Below are positions 6,812-13,185 of a DNA stretch of 15,710 nt, piece by piece. This DNA comes from an uncultured Collinsella sp. (GTDB lineage: Bacteria; Actinomycetota; Coriobacteriia; Coriobacteriales; Coriobacteriaceae), in assembly GCA_900551665.1 (NCBI GenBank), contig URWW01000038.1, positions 1-15,710 on the forward strand. The letters run 5' to 3'. A model generated the notes under the pieces. The model searched no databases, had not been told where the DNA came from, and worked only from the letters and a program-made list of their open reading frames with translations. How positions within the stretch are numbered: position 1 is the stretch's first letter; each line of letters opens with the position of its first letter. Position numbers and translations under genes: made by a program.

Positions 6812-7735
6812 ATGGCAGACAACATCGATATCCATGAGGCCGCCAAAGCCGACGCCCCGGCCGAGACCTCGGCCCAGCGTATCAAGCGCGCGCTCGCGAA
6901 CGGCAAGAAGGAGCGCATTTCCAAGAACGCCTCCAACAAGATCATGCTCGGCGTGTTCCGCGTGGCCGCCGCCATCACGACCCTCGTCCTCGTCGCCATC
7001 ATCGCCTACGTGGTGATCAACGGCCTGCCGCATGTGAGCCCCGCGTTCATCTTCACCTGGCCCCATGGCGTCAACGCCGAGGGCGGAATCTGGCCCACCA
7101 TCGTGTCCACCGTGTACGTCACGGCGCTCGCCATGCTCATCTGCACGCCCATCGCCGTGCTTGCCGCCGTGTACCTGGCCGAGTATGCCAAGCAGGGCCG
7201 TCTGGTGAACATCATCCGTTATGCGGCCGACACGCTGGCCTCTGTGCCCTCCATCGTCATGGGCCTGTTCGGTTACGCCCTGTTCGTCGAGGCGATGGGT
7301 CTGGGTCTCTCCATGATCTCTGCCGCCCTCGCCCTCGCGCTGCTCATGCTGCCCATCATCATGCGCACCACCGAGGAGGCCATCCGCGCCGTGCCTCGCT
7401 ATATCCGCTGGGGCGCCTACGGTCTGGGTGCCACCAAGTGGCAGGTCGTGAGCAAGATCGTCTTGCCCTCCGCCTTCGGTCGCATCGCGACGGGCATCGT
7501 GCTCGGCATCGGCCGCGCCATCGGCGAGACGGCCGTGGTGCTCTACACCATGGGCCAGGCCATCAACATGCCCTTCACGCCGCTCGATTCGGGCCGTCCC
7601 ATGACCGTCCACCTGTACCTGCTGGCCAACGACGGCATCAACATGAATGCGGCATATGGTACCGCCCTGCTGCTCATGGCCATCATCCTGGCCTTCAACC
7701 TGTTCGCCCGCTGGCTTTCCCGCAAAAGCAAGTAA
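6812..7735 (+). CDS. pstA: Phosphate ABC transporter permease PstA
   Basis: Second channel subunit of the phosphate importer, pairing with PstC. The ATG lies three bases after the pstC stop codon, with AGGAAGGGG just upstream, which supports one transcript. The product is 307 aa. A 45-residue charged, Ala/Lys-rich N-terminus precedes six membrane segments. The ATPase-contact loop reads YGLGATKWQVVSKIVLP, followed by GRAIGETAVVLY. The periplasmic-side segment TWPHGVNAEGGIWPTIVST resembles PstA relatives. The C-terminus ends in a short basic tail. The AAG TAA end overlaps the ribosome-binding site of pstB. Confidence 0.95.
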   Translation: MADNIDIHEAAKADAPAETSAQRIKRALANGKKERISKNASNKIMLGVFRVAAAITTLVLVAIIAYVVINGLPHVSPAFIFTWPHGVNAEGGIWPTIVSTVYVTALAMLICTPIAVLAAVYLAEYAKQGRLVNIIRYAADTLASVPSIVMGLFGYALFVEAMGLGLSMISAALALALLMLPIIMRTTEEAIRAVPRYIRWGAYGLGATKWQVVSKIVLPSAFGRIATGIVLGIGRAIGETAVVLYTMGQAINMPFTPLDSGRPMTVHLYLLANDGINMNAAYGTALLLMAIILAFNLFARWLSRKSK

Positions 7736-7744
7736 GGAGCACCT

Positions 7745-8548
7745 GTGACCGTTTACCGTAACGCGCCCGAGGCCGCGCAGAGCGCCATCACCGTTTCCGA
7801 CTTCAACTTCTGGTACGGCGACTTCCACGCCCTCACCGACGTGAACCTCAATATCGCCAAGAACAAGATCACCGCCTTCATCGGCCCGTCCGGCTGCGGC
7901 AAGTCCACCTTCCTGCGTTGCATGAACCGCATGAACGACCTCATCGAGGGCACGCGCATCGAGGGCGCCATGCAGCTCGACGGCTCCGACATCTACGCCG
8001 AGGGCGTTGACCCGGTCGACCTGCGCCGTCGCGTGGGCATGATCTTCCAGCAGCCCAACCCGTTCCCCAAGTCCATCTACGAGAACGTCGCGTTCGGTCC
8101 GCGTCTGCAGGGCGTGACCAGCAAGAGCGACTTGGACGACATCGTCGAGGAGTCCCTCAAGCGCGCCAATCTTTGGAAAGAGGTTTCCAGCCAGCTCTCC
8201 AAGGACGGCCTCGCCCTCTCCGGCGGTCAGCAGCAGCGCCTGTGCATCGCGCGCGTGCTCGCCGTCCAGCCCGACGTGCTGCTCATGGACGAGCCCTGTT
8301 CTGCCATCGACCCCACTTCCGTGCAGAAGGTCGAGGACCTCATGGTGGAGCTTGCGCCCGAGATGACGATCATCATCGTCACCCACAACATGCAGCAGGC
8401 CGCCCGCATCTCCGACCACACCGCTTTCTTCCTGCAGGAGGTCGCCGGCGAGCCCGCCACGCTCATCGAGTACGGGCAGACCGACGATATCTTCACCACG
8501 CCCATGGACAAGCGTACCGAGGATTACATCACCGGTCGCTTCGGTTAA
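7745..8548 (+). CDS. pstB: Phosphate import ATP-binding protein PstB
   Basis: Cytosolic ABC ATPase that drives phosphate import through PstCA. It starts with GTG; TAAGGAG (7733-7739) overlaps the pstA stop codon. The product is 267 aa, standard for PstB. All ABC motifs are present: Walker A GPSGCGKST (47-55), Q-loop FQQPNPFPKS, signature LSGGQQQRLCIARVLAV (from 158), Walker B VLLMDEP with Asp182/Glu183, D-loop SAIDP and switch His in VTHNMQQA. The FLQEVAGEPATLIEYG and TEDYITGRFG end is the PstB-specific C-terminus. Together with PstSCA it completes an apparently functional importer. PhoU copy 2 follows after 65 bp. Confidence 0.97.
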   Translation: MTVYRNAPEAAQSAITVSDFNFWYGDFHALTDVNLNIAKNKITAFIGPSGCGKSTFLRCMNRMNDLIEGTRIEGAMQLDGSDIYAEGVDPVDLRRRVGMIFQQPNPFPKSIYENVAFGPRLQGVTSKSDLDDIVEESLKRANLWKEVSSQLSKDGLALSGGQQQRLCIARVLAVQPDVLLMDEPCSAIDPTSVQKVEDLMVELAPEMTIIIVTHNMQQAARISDHTAFFLQEVAGEPATLIEYGQTDDIFTTPMDKRTEDYITGRFG

Positions 8549-8561
8549 TGTGTAGAAACGA

Positions 8562-8584
8562 GCGGCGCGCGGCATATGCGCCGC
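8562..8584 (+). promoter_or_regulatory. Intercistronic hairpin between pstB and phoU2
   Basis: GCGGCGC and GCGCCGC pair around the 9-base loop GCGGCATAT. There is no T-run. In an otherwise tight operon such a hairpin may mark a processing or partial-termination point that lowers phoU2 relative to pstB. Confidence 0.4.
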
Positions 8585-8613
8585 CCGCACGCGTATCTGT
8601 TAAGGAGGCGCAT

Positions 8614-9441
8614 ATGCGCAAACTCTTCTCCAGTCAGCTCATCGAGGCACGCCACGAGATGCTGTCCATTTTCGAGGCCATCGACCTGACCCTCCACGAC
8701 GCCGTCGAGGCCTTTGTGAATGACGACCGCGACCTCGCCCGCCGCGCTCAGAACAAGACCCTCAAGATCGACGCCCGCTGCGCCAACCTCGAGGCCGTGT
8801 GCTACAACCTGATCGCCACCCAGAGCCCGGTTGCATCCGACTTCCGCCTGCTCCAGACGATCATCTACATCGACTTCAACCTCCAGCGCATGAGCGACAA
8901 GGTGCGTCGCATCGCCCGTGCGGCCAAGCGCAAGGTCAATAACGACATCGAGTTTCCTCCTCAGATGGTCGCCCTTATCGAGGAGGAGGCTGCCAGCGTC
9001 TATCGCGTGCTGGGCGCCACCGCCTCCGCGCTCGTGAACAACGACCTCGCCACGGTCCTGACCCTGTCCGAAGAGGACGAGGCGGTCCACGGCGCATATC
9101 AGGAGTTCTTCCGCGTCTTCAATCGCACGGAGACCATGGAGGTCGCCGATGACGCGCAGATGGACGATTTCCGTCGCACGGTCATGGTGTCTCGCTACCT
9201 GGACCGCGTTGCGAGCATTTCCATGGAGTGCGCCTACCGCCTCGTGTTCCTGCTGACCGGCCAGCGTTGGAGCGCCGACGATATCGCCGAGGCCGACGAG
9301 GATGAGCTCGAGAGCCTGCGCATCCCCTCCGGCGAGGGCGTGACGCTCGACCCTGAGTCCGATGCGCGCTTCGTGTCCCATCTCGCGCCCGATGAGGTCG
9401 GTCACGATCTGGCAACGCTCATCGCGGAGCTTGCGGAGTAG
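8614..9441 (+). CDS. phoU: PhoU-family phosphate regulator, copy 2
   Basis: Second PhoU paralogue, in the usual place after pstB. ATG has AAGGAGG (8602-8608) five bases upstream. The product is 275 aa. By eye about 100 of the first 113 residues match copy 1 (for example AIDLTLHDAV, ANLEAVCYNLIATQSP, RMSDKVRRIARAAKRK), while the remaining 160 match at roughly 60%. A near-invariant block occurs near the end (DEDELES, IPSGEGVTLDP). Both copies carry the C-terminal extension beyond normal PhoU length. The start codon lies inside a perfect 12-bp palindrome. Expected role: negative regulator of Pst and of a PhoR/PhoP-type system, neither of whose genes is in the window. Paralogy is certain; which copy does the signalling is not known. 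Confidence 0.92.
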   Translation: MRKLFSSQLIEARHEMLSIFEAIDLTLHDAVEAFVNDDRDLARRAQNKTLKIDARCANLEAVCYNLIATQSPVASDFRLLQTIIYIDFNLQRMSDKVRRIARAAKRKVNNDIEFPPQMVALIEEEAASVYRVLGATASALVNNDLATVLTLSEEDEAVHGAYQEFFRVFNRTETMEVADDAQMDDFRRTVMVSRYLDRVASISMECAYRLVFLLTGQRWSADDIAEADEDELESLRIPSGEGVTLDPESDARFVSHLAPDEVGHDLATLIAELAE

Positions 9442-9482
9442 GTCAAGCGGACCGTCTCGCGCAGCTTGCTTGATGATTCGGG

Positions 9483-9521
9483 GCAGGGATGCGGCGTCCG
9501 TCGTGGCCGCCGCATCCCTGC
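9483..9521 (+). terminator. Hairpin after phoU2, likely end of the pst operon
   Basis: GCAGGGATGCGGCG and CGCCGCATCCCTGC are perfect 14-base arms around an 11-base loop. The stem is very strong, but only GTTAC follows instead of a T-run. It may be a weak or factor-dependent terminator, or an mRNA 3' stabiliser, separating pst from yggS. Confidence 0.55.
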
Positions 9522-9590
9522 GTTACTATGGCGTATGGTCGCGCGCCAGCAGCGTTGCGGCCATGGTACGTGGATGCGAAAGGATGTGCG

Positions 9591-10328
9591 ATGGAAGAGG
9601 ATTACGGCGCCTTCATCGAGGACCGACGCGCGGAGATTTTGCAGTGCGTCGACGCGTCCCTCGCCGTGAGTGGCCGCACTCGTGACGAGGTGGAGCTTGT
9701 CGCCGTTTCCAAGACCGTGGGCCTTATGCAAGTGCTCGCCGCCATCGATGCCGGATATCGTGTATTTGGCGAGAACCGTCCTCAGGAGCTGCATCGCAAG
9801 CTCGAGGGCCTCGACCTCGTCCAGGAGACGCGCCCCGTGCGCTTCGACATGATCGGCAACCTGCAGACGAACAAGATTAACGCCGTGCTCGGCCGTGTTG
9901 AGCTCATCCACTCGATCGGCACCATGCATTTGGCCGAGGCCGTGAGCAGCCGTGCGTCGCGTCGTTTGGACGCCGAGGAGCTCGCTGCCCCGCAGAGGGT
10001 GCTCATCGAGGTCAATGTCAGCGGCGAGGAGACCAAGGGTGGTTTTTCGCCCGACGAGCTGCGTCGCTCGATGGACGAACTGCAGAGCCTTTGTGGAATT
10101 CGCATCGAGGGGCTTATGACCATGGCTCCTCGTGGGGATAAATCCAGGGCACGTGCGTGCTTTGCCGGCCTGCGCGAGCTGCGCGACGAGCTTCGCGTCT
10201 CGAGTGGGTTGGAGCTCCACGAGCTGTCCTGCGGCATGAGCGAGGATTACGAGATCGCGCTCGAGGAGGGGTCCACCATCGTTCGCCTGGGGCGTGTGGT
10301 ATTTGACCCATCCTTTGAAGTACTATAG
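9591..10328 (+). CDS. yggS: PLP-binding homeostasis protein YggS/YlmE (PLPBP family)
   Basis: Single-domain pyridoxal-phosphate-binding protein that helps control free PLP and amino/keto-acid balance; no catalysis is established for the family. The start is the ATG with AAAGGA (9579-9584) six bases upstream; an ATG further left is unsupported. The product is 245 aa, standard. The Schiff-base lysine is Lys41 in VAVSKT. Other family motifs are FGENRPQEL, MIGNLQTNK, IEVNVSGEETKGGF, GLMTMAP and the phosphate-binding end CGMSEDYEIALEEGSTIVRLG. It starts the second part of the ftsZ-flanking cluster, followed by sepF after 39 bp. In relatives it normally follows pgeF directly. Confidence 0.95.
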   Translation: MEEDYGAFIEDRRAEILQCVDASLAVSGRTRDEVELVAVSKTVGLMQVLAAIDAGYRVFGENRPQELHRKLEGLDLVQETRPVRFDMIGNLQTNKINAVLGRVELIHSIGTMHLAEAVSSRASRRLDAEELAAPQRVLIEVNVSGEETKGGFSPDELRRSMDELQSLCGIRIEGLMTMAPRGDKSRARACFAGLRELRDELRVSSGLELHELSCGMSEDYEIALEEGSTIVRLGRVVFDPSFEVL

Positions 10329-10367
10329 GCAGGTACGCCCGCACACGGCGCAAAGAGAGGTATAACC

Positions 10368-11093
10368 GTGGGATTTCTAGATGACATCAAGAGCCGCCTC
10401 GGCATGGCCCAGCCCGCCGCCGAGCCGTACGGTGACGAGCCCTATGACGATTACTATGACGAGGGCGTAGACGGCGGCTACGAGGATTACCCCGAGGGTT
10501 ACGGCCAGCCGGCCCAGGACTCCTATCGCGGCTACGAGCCCCAGGAGCCCGGTAACGGCATGCTCGGCCAGACGCGCCGTGGCGAGGCCGAGTCCGTCGC
10601 CGTGTACACGCGCTCCGGCCAGCTGGTGGGGGAGGCCGATCGCCATGCGACGACCTACGGCCCTTCCGCCGAGCCCGCCTATCGTCCCGGTGCCTACGAC
10701 ACGCCCTCGAGCTACGCCCAGGCTCAGAACCAGCGCGCGGCCCTGTCCTCCGTTCCCACCACGGCCCCGGTGGGCAGCACCGAGGCTCGTGTGAACGCCG
10801 TTTTGGAGGGTACGCCCCAGCTTCCGGCGTACGTCCTGCGCCCCGAGAGCTATGACGACGTCGAGACCGTCGTGCGCCGCGTGCGCACCCGTCAGCCCGT
10901 CGTTCTGGTGTTCGCCGGCGTCCGCACCGAGGTCGCCAAGCGCGTGCTCGATTTCAGCTATGGATTCGCTTGCGGCTCCGGCGCCTCTGTGCGCGAGCTC
11001 GGCGACCGCGTGTTCATCGTCTTGCCGGTGGGTTGCGAGGTCAAGGAGACCGACCTTGCCAAGCTGCGTAAAGACGGCTATCTCAAGCAGTAG
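10368..11093 (+). CDS. sepF: Cell division protein SepF
   Basis: Membrane-binding FtsZ partner that bundles and anchors Z-filaments, and the likely substitute for FtsA, which is absent here. The start is GTG with AGAGAGG upstream (10353-10360). The product is 241 aa, long compared with about 150 aa in Bacillus. The N-terminal MGFLDDIKSRLGM is the expected amphipathic membrane helix. Residues 18-60 are very acidic and Tyr/Gly/Pro-rich (YDDYYDEGVDGGYEDY), followed by a Ser/Ala/Gln-rich linker. The globular SepF domain begins near residue 155 (YVLRPESYDDVE) and includes LVFAGV, RVLDFSYGFACGS and FIVLPVG. Its partner is the FtsZ C-terminal peptide. yggT follows after 13 bp. Confidence 0.95.
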   Translation: MGFLDDIKSRLGMAQPAAEPYGDEPYDDYYDEGVDGGYEDYPEGYGQPAQDSYRGYEPQEPGNGMLGQTRRGEAESVAVYTRSGQLVGEADRHATTYGPSAEPAYRPGAYDTPSSYAQAQNQRAALSSVPTTAPVGSTEARVNAVLEGTPQLPAYVLRPESYDDVETVVRRVRTRQPVVLVFAGVRTEVAKRVLDFSYGFACGSGASVRELGDRVFIVLPVGCEVKETDLAKLRKDGYLKQ

Positions 11094-11106
11094 GAGCTGC
11101 CATCTC

Positions 11107-11376
11107 GTGAATGCCATCACCATTGCCCGTCTCGTTCGAACCCTGTTCGAGTTCTACAACTACCTGATTCTCGGATACGTGCTTCTGTCATGGTTCCCAA
11201 TCCGTCCCGGCGGCTTGTTGGAGGACATAGGCGCCGTCCTTGAGAGTCTCGTCGGCCCATACCTCAATTTCTTCCGTCGCTTCATCCCGCCGTTGGGGAT
11301 GATTGACTGGTCGCCGGTTGTTGCGATACTTGTGTTGAGTCTGCTTGAGAACTTCATTATCAGGCTAATATTGTAG
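11107..11376 (+). CDS. yggT: YggT/YlmG family membrane protein
   Basis: Small integral membrane protein of 89 aa, starting at GTG with AGGAG (11092-11096) overlapping the sepF stop codon. Two hydrophobic segments are visible (FYNYLILGYVLLSWF and VVAILVLSLLENFII) separated by a segment with PYLNFFRRFIPPLG, the family signature. The family is conserved beside sepF and divIVA and has been linked to nucleoid or division organisation in plastids and bacteria, but its molecular job is not known. Identification rests on the motif and on its exact position. Confidence 0.9.
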   Translation: MNAITIARLVRTLFEFYNYLILGYVLLSWFPIRPGGLLEDIGAVLESLVGPYLNFFRRFIPPLGMIDWSPVVAILVLSLLENFIIRLIL

Positions 11377-11441
11377 GAACTGACGCAGAGCGGTCCTCAC
11401 CCCAAACCGGAGCGTCCCTCGCGTATGAAAGGATAAGTATC

Positions 11442-12086
11442 ATGGCCATCACCCCCGCTGACATCCAGGCGCAGACCTTCTCCGAGGCCAAGCGCGGCTA
11501 CGACCCCGCTGAGGTCGACGTCTTCCTCGAGCAGCTCGCCTCCGAGGTCGACGCCATGCTCAACAAGATCGTGGACCTCAAGACCCGCCTGACCGCCACC
11601 GAGCAGGAGCTCGCCGCCGCCCAGGCTCAGGCCCAGGTCGCCGCCGCCCCCGCTCCGGCTCCCGCCCCCGTGGCCAGCCCCGAGTACACCGCCACCGCCA
11701 GCCAGATCTCCGCCGCCCTCATCGCGGCCCAGCAGTCTGCCGACAACATCGTCGCCGAGGCTCGCGAGAATGCCGACCGCATCCGCAACGAGGCCGACGC
11801 CAAGGCCCGTGAGGTCATCCGTCAGGCGCTCAACGAGAAGCAGAACGAGCTCGCCGAGATCGACCGCCTGAAGGCCTCTCGCGAGGAGTTCAAGGCCGAG
11901 TACCTCAAGCTCATCCAGCACTTCATGGACGAGGCTCAGAATGAGTTCCCGGCCGATCTGCTGGTCAGCGCTCCCACCGGCTCCGAGCCCGTGGCTGCTC
12001 CGGCTCCTGCGCCCGCTCCCGAGCCGATGCCCGTGGCCGATCCGTTCGCCCCGCTCCCGAACTTTGGTGCCGACGACCTCGATTAG
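11442..12086 (+). CDS. divIVA: Cell pole/septum organiser DivIVA
   Basis: Coiled-coil scaffold that senses negative membrane curvature at septa and poles. The ATG has GAAAGGAT (11427-11434) upstream. The product is 214 aa. The N-terminal membrane-binding domain is clear: ITPADIQAQTFSEAKRGYDP followed by AEVDVFLEQLASEVDAML. A first coiled coil runs to about residue 65, then an Ala/Pro linker (AAAPAPAPAPVASP). A second coiled coil follows from about 85 to 165 with heptad-like AEARENADRIRNEADAKARE. A second Pro/Ala linker leads to the acidic end LPNFGADDLD. That end resembles LPNFGNDQ near the FtsZ C-terminus, which is unusual. divIVA closes the ftsZ-linked cluster and is followed by a strong terminator. 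Confidence 0.94.
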   Translation: MAITPADIQAQTFSEAKRGYDPAEVDVFLEQLASEVDAMLNKIVDLKTRLTATEQELAAAQAQAQVAAAPAPAPAPVASPEYTATASQISAALIAAQQSADNIVAEARENADRIRNEADAKAREVIRQALNEKQNELAEIDRLKASREEFKAEYLKLIQHFMDEAQNEFPADLLVSAPTGSEPVAAPAPAPAPEPMPVADPFAPLPNFGADDLD

Positions 12087-12175
12087 GCATTGAATCTCGA
12101 TTGGGCGGCTATTGAGGTGCGGCTTCGACTTTGTTTGGGAGTCGACCCGATAAAGCCCTACTTTGCATGCCATCG

Positions 12176-12216
12176 AAGACGGGCCCGCGTCAATCGACGC
12201 GGGCCCGTCTTGTTTT
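12176..12216 (+). terminator. Rho-independent terminator after divIVA
   Basis: AAGACGGGCCCGCGTC and GACGCGGGCCCGTCTT are perfect 16-base arms around AATC, followed by GTTTT. It lies 89 bases past the divIVA stop codon. Confidence 0.92.
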
Positions 12217-12430
12217 CAGGGTTAATCGCGCGTTTCCAAGCCGCATAAGATGGAAAGCGCCTCGGTCGGATGGACAAACGGCCGTGCCCCCGTCCTCCAC
12301 TCGCGCCTTGTTGAGCTTTTTCGTATCGATACTGGGAAAGCCGATGTATGGCGGGAGCTCGCAAAGTCTCCACCTGGGGATTTGAAATGCGTTGAATTGT
12401 GTCTATCCGGCTTATCTCAATTCGAATACG
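12217..12430. other. Non-coding stretch between facing operons, with one long-range inverted repeat
   Basis: No supported gene: the small open frames here have no ribosome-binding site and no recognisable product. The only structure I see is TTGAGCTTTTTCGTAT at 12311-12326, whose exact reverse complement is at 12426-12441, overlapping the next terminator's left arm. The stretch is less GC-rich than its neighbours. Confidence 0.6.
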
Positions 12431-12480
12431 AAAAAGCTCAAGTTCTCACGGCCGTGCAATTGGACGTGAGAACTTGAGCT
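12431..12480 (-). terminator. Terminator of the pit operon
   Basis: AGCTCAAGTTCTCACG (12435-12450) and CGTGAGAACTTGAGCT (12465-12480) are perfect 16-base arms around a 14-base loop. Read on the minus strand the stem is followed by a T5 run (12431-12435). It lies 35 bases after the DUF47 stop codon. A GTTTT on the plus-strand side means it could also work in the other direction. Confidence 0.88.
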
Positions 12481-12514
12481 GTTTTGCAAAGAGGGGAGAT
12501 GGGCGGATGTTCGC

Positions 12515-13138
12515 CTAGCTGTTCTTCATCACGATGGACTCGACCGTATCGGCGACAAACTCGCAGGAGTCGGCACAGTACTCGAGGAAGGTGTAGACGT
12601 CACGCCAGGAGATGACGGTCAGCGGGTCGAAATCGCCGGTGTGCAGCTCGCGCATGGCGGCGATGTAGATGTCGTCGCACTCGCTCTCGATGGTGTTCAC
12701 GGTGATGACGTGCTCGCGAAGGCTCTTGGAGCGCTTGAACTGAGGGAGCTCGAGCACGAGATCGTGCATCTGCTCCGTGGCGCGCATGACCTTGGCCGAC
12801 ATCTCAGGCGCGTCGGGGCGCATCTCTTGGATGTTGGTGAAGTAGATGCGGTGCAGGACGCCCTCGATCCGGTCGACGACGACGTCGATGGCGCCGGCGA
12901 GCGTGGCGATGTCCTCGCGCTCGATGGGGGTGATGAACGCACTGATGAGGGCGTCGTTCACGTCATGGACGATCTCGTCGGCCTCCTGCTCGATGGCGTG
13001 CATCTCGGCCACGGCCTCTTCGATCTTGGCCGGGTCGAAATCGTGCATGATCTCATCGAGCTTCTGGGCGGCCTTGCAGGCGAGCTCGGCGGCGGAGGCG
13101 AAGCTGTCGAAGTAGAACGCGTCGTTTTTCTTAGCCAT
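12515..13138 (-). CDS. DUF47 (PhoU-like) partner of PiT permease
   Basis: All-helical cytosolic protein of the DUF47/TIGR00153 family, distantly PhoU-like, usually encoded with PiT permeases and thought to modulate them. The product is 207 aa, the family's usual length. The ATG has AAAGGA upstream on the minus strand. Visible features are the N-terminal AKKNDAFYFDSF, the acidic helical segment MHAIEQEADEIVHDVNDAL, FITPIEREDIATLAGAIDVV and DRIEGVLHRIYF. A C-terminal helix has ESECDDIYIAAMREL and WRDVYTFLEYCADSCE. The conserved Glu/Asp clusters are candidate metal sites, as in PhoU. It is the second gene of a two-gene operon, 47 bp after pit, and ends before a strong terminator. Confidence 0.9.
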   Translation of the reverse strand: MAKKNDAFYFDSFASAAELACKAAQKLDEIMHDFDPAKIEEAVAEMHAIEQEADEIVHDVNDALISAFITPIEREDIATLAGAIDVVVDRIEGVLHRIYFTNIQEMRPDAPEMSAKVMRATEQMHDLVLELPQFKRSKSLREHVITVNTIESECDDIYIAAMRELHTGDFDPLTVISWRDVYTFLEYCADSCEFVADTVESIVMKNS

Positions 13139-13185
13139 GGTGGGGTCCTTTCAGGATGGTTTGAGAGAGTGTGACGGGATTCGAA

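Noticed and set aside
6431..8590. 719-aa open frame on the minus strand across pstC-pstA-pstB
   Set aside because: It is the antisense shadow of three well-identified genes in GC-rich DNA. The translation is His/Gly/Asp-rich low complexity with no family motif.
12131..12477. Small plus-strand frames in the divIVA-DUF47 gap
   Set aside because: No ribosome-binding site and no family resemblance; they run across a terminator hairpin.
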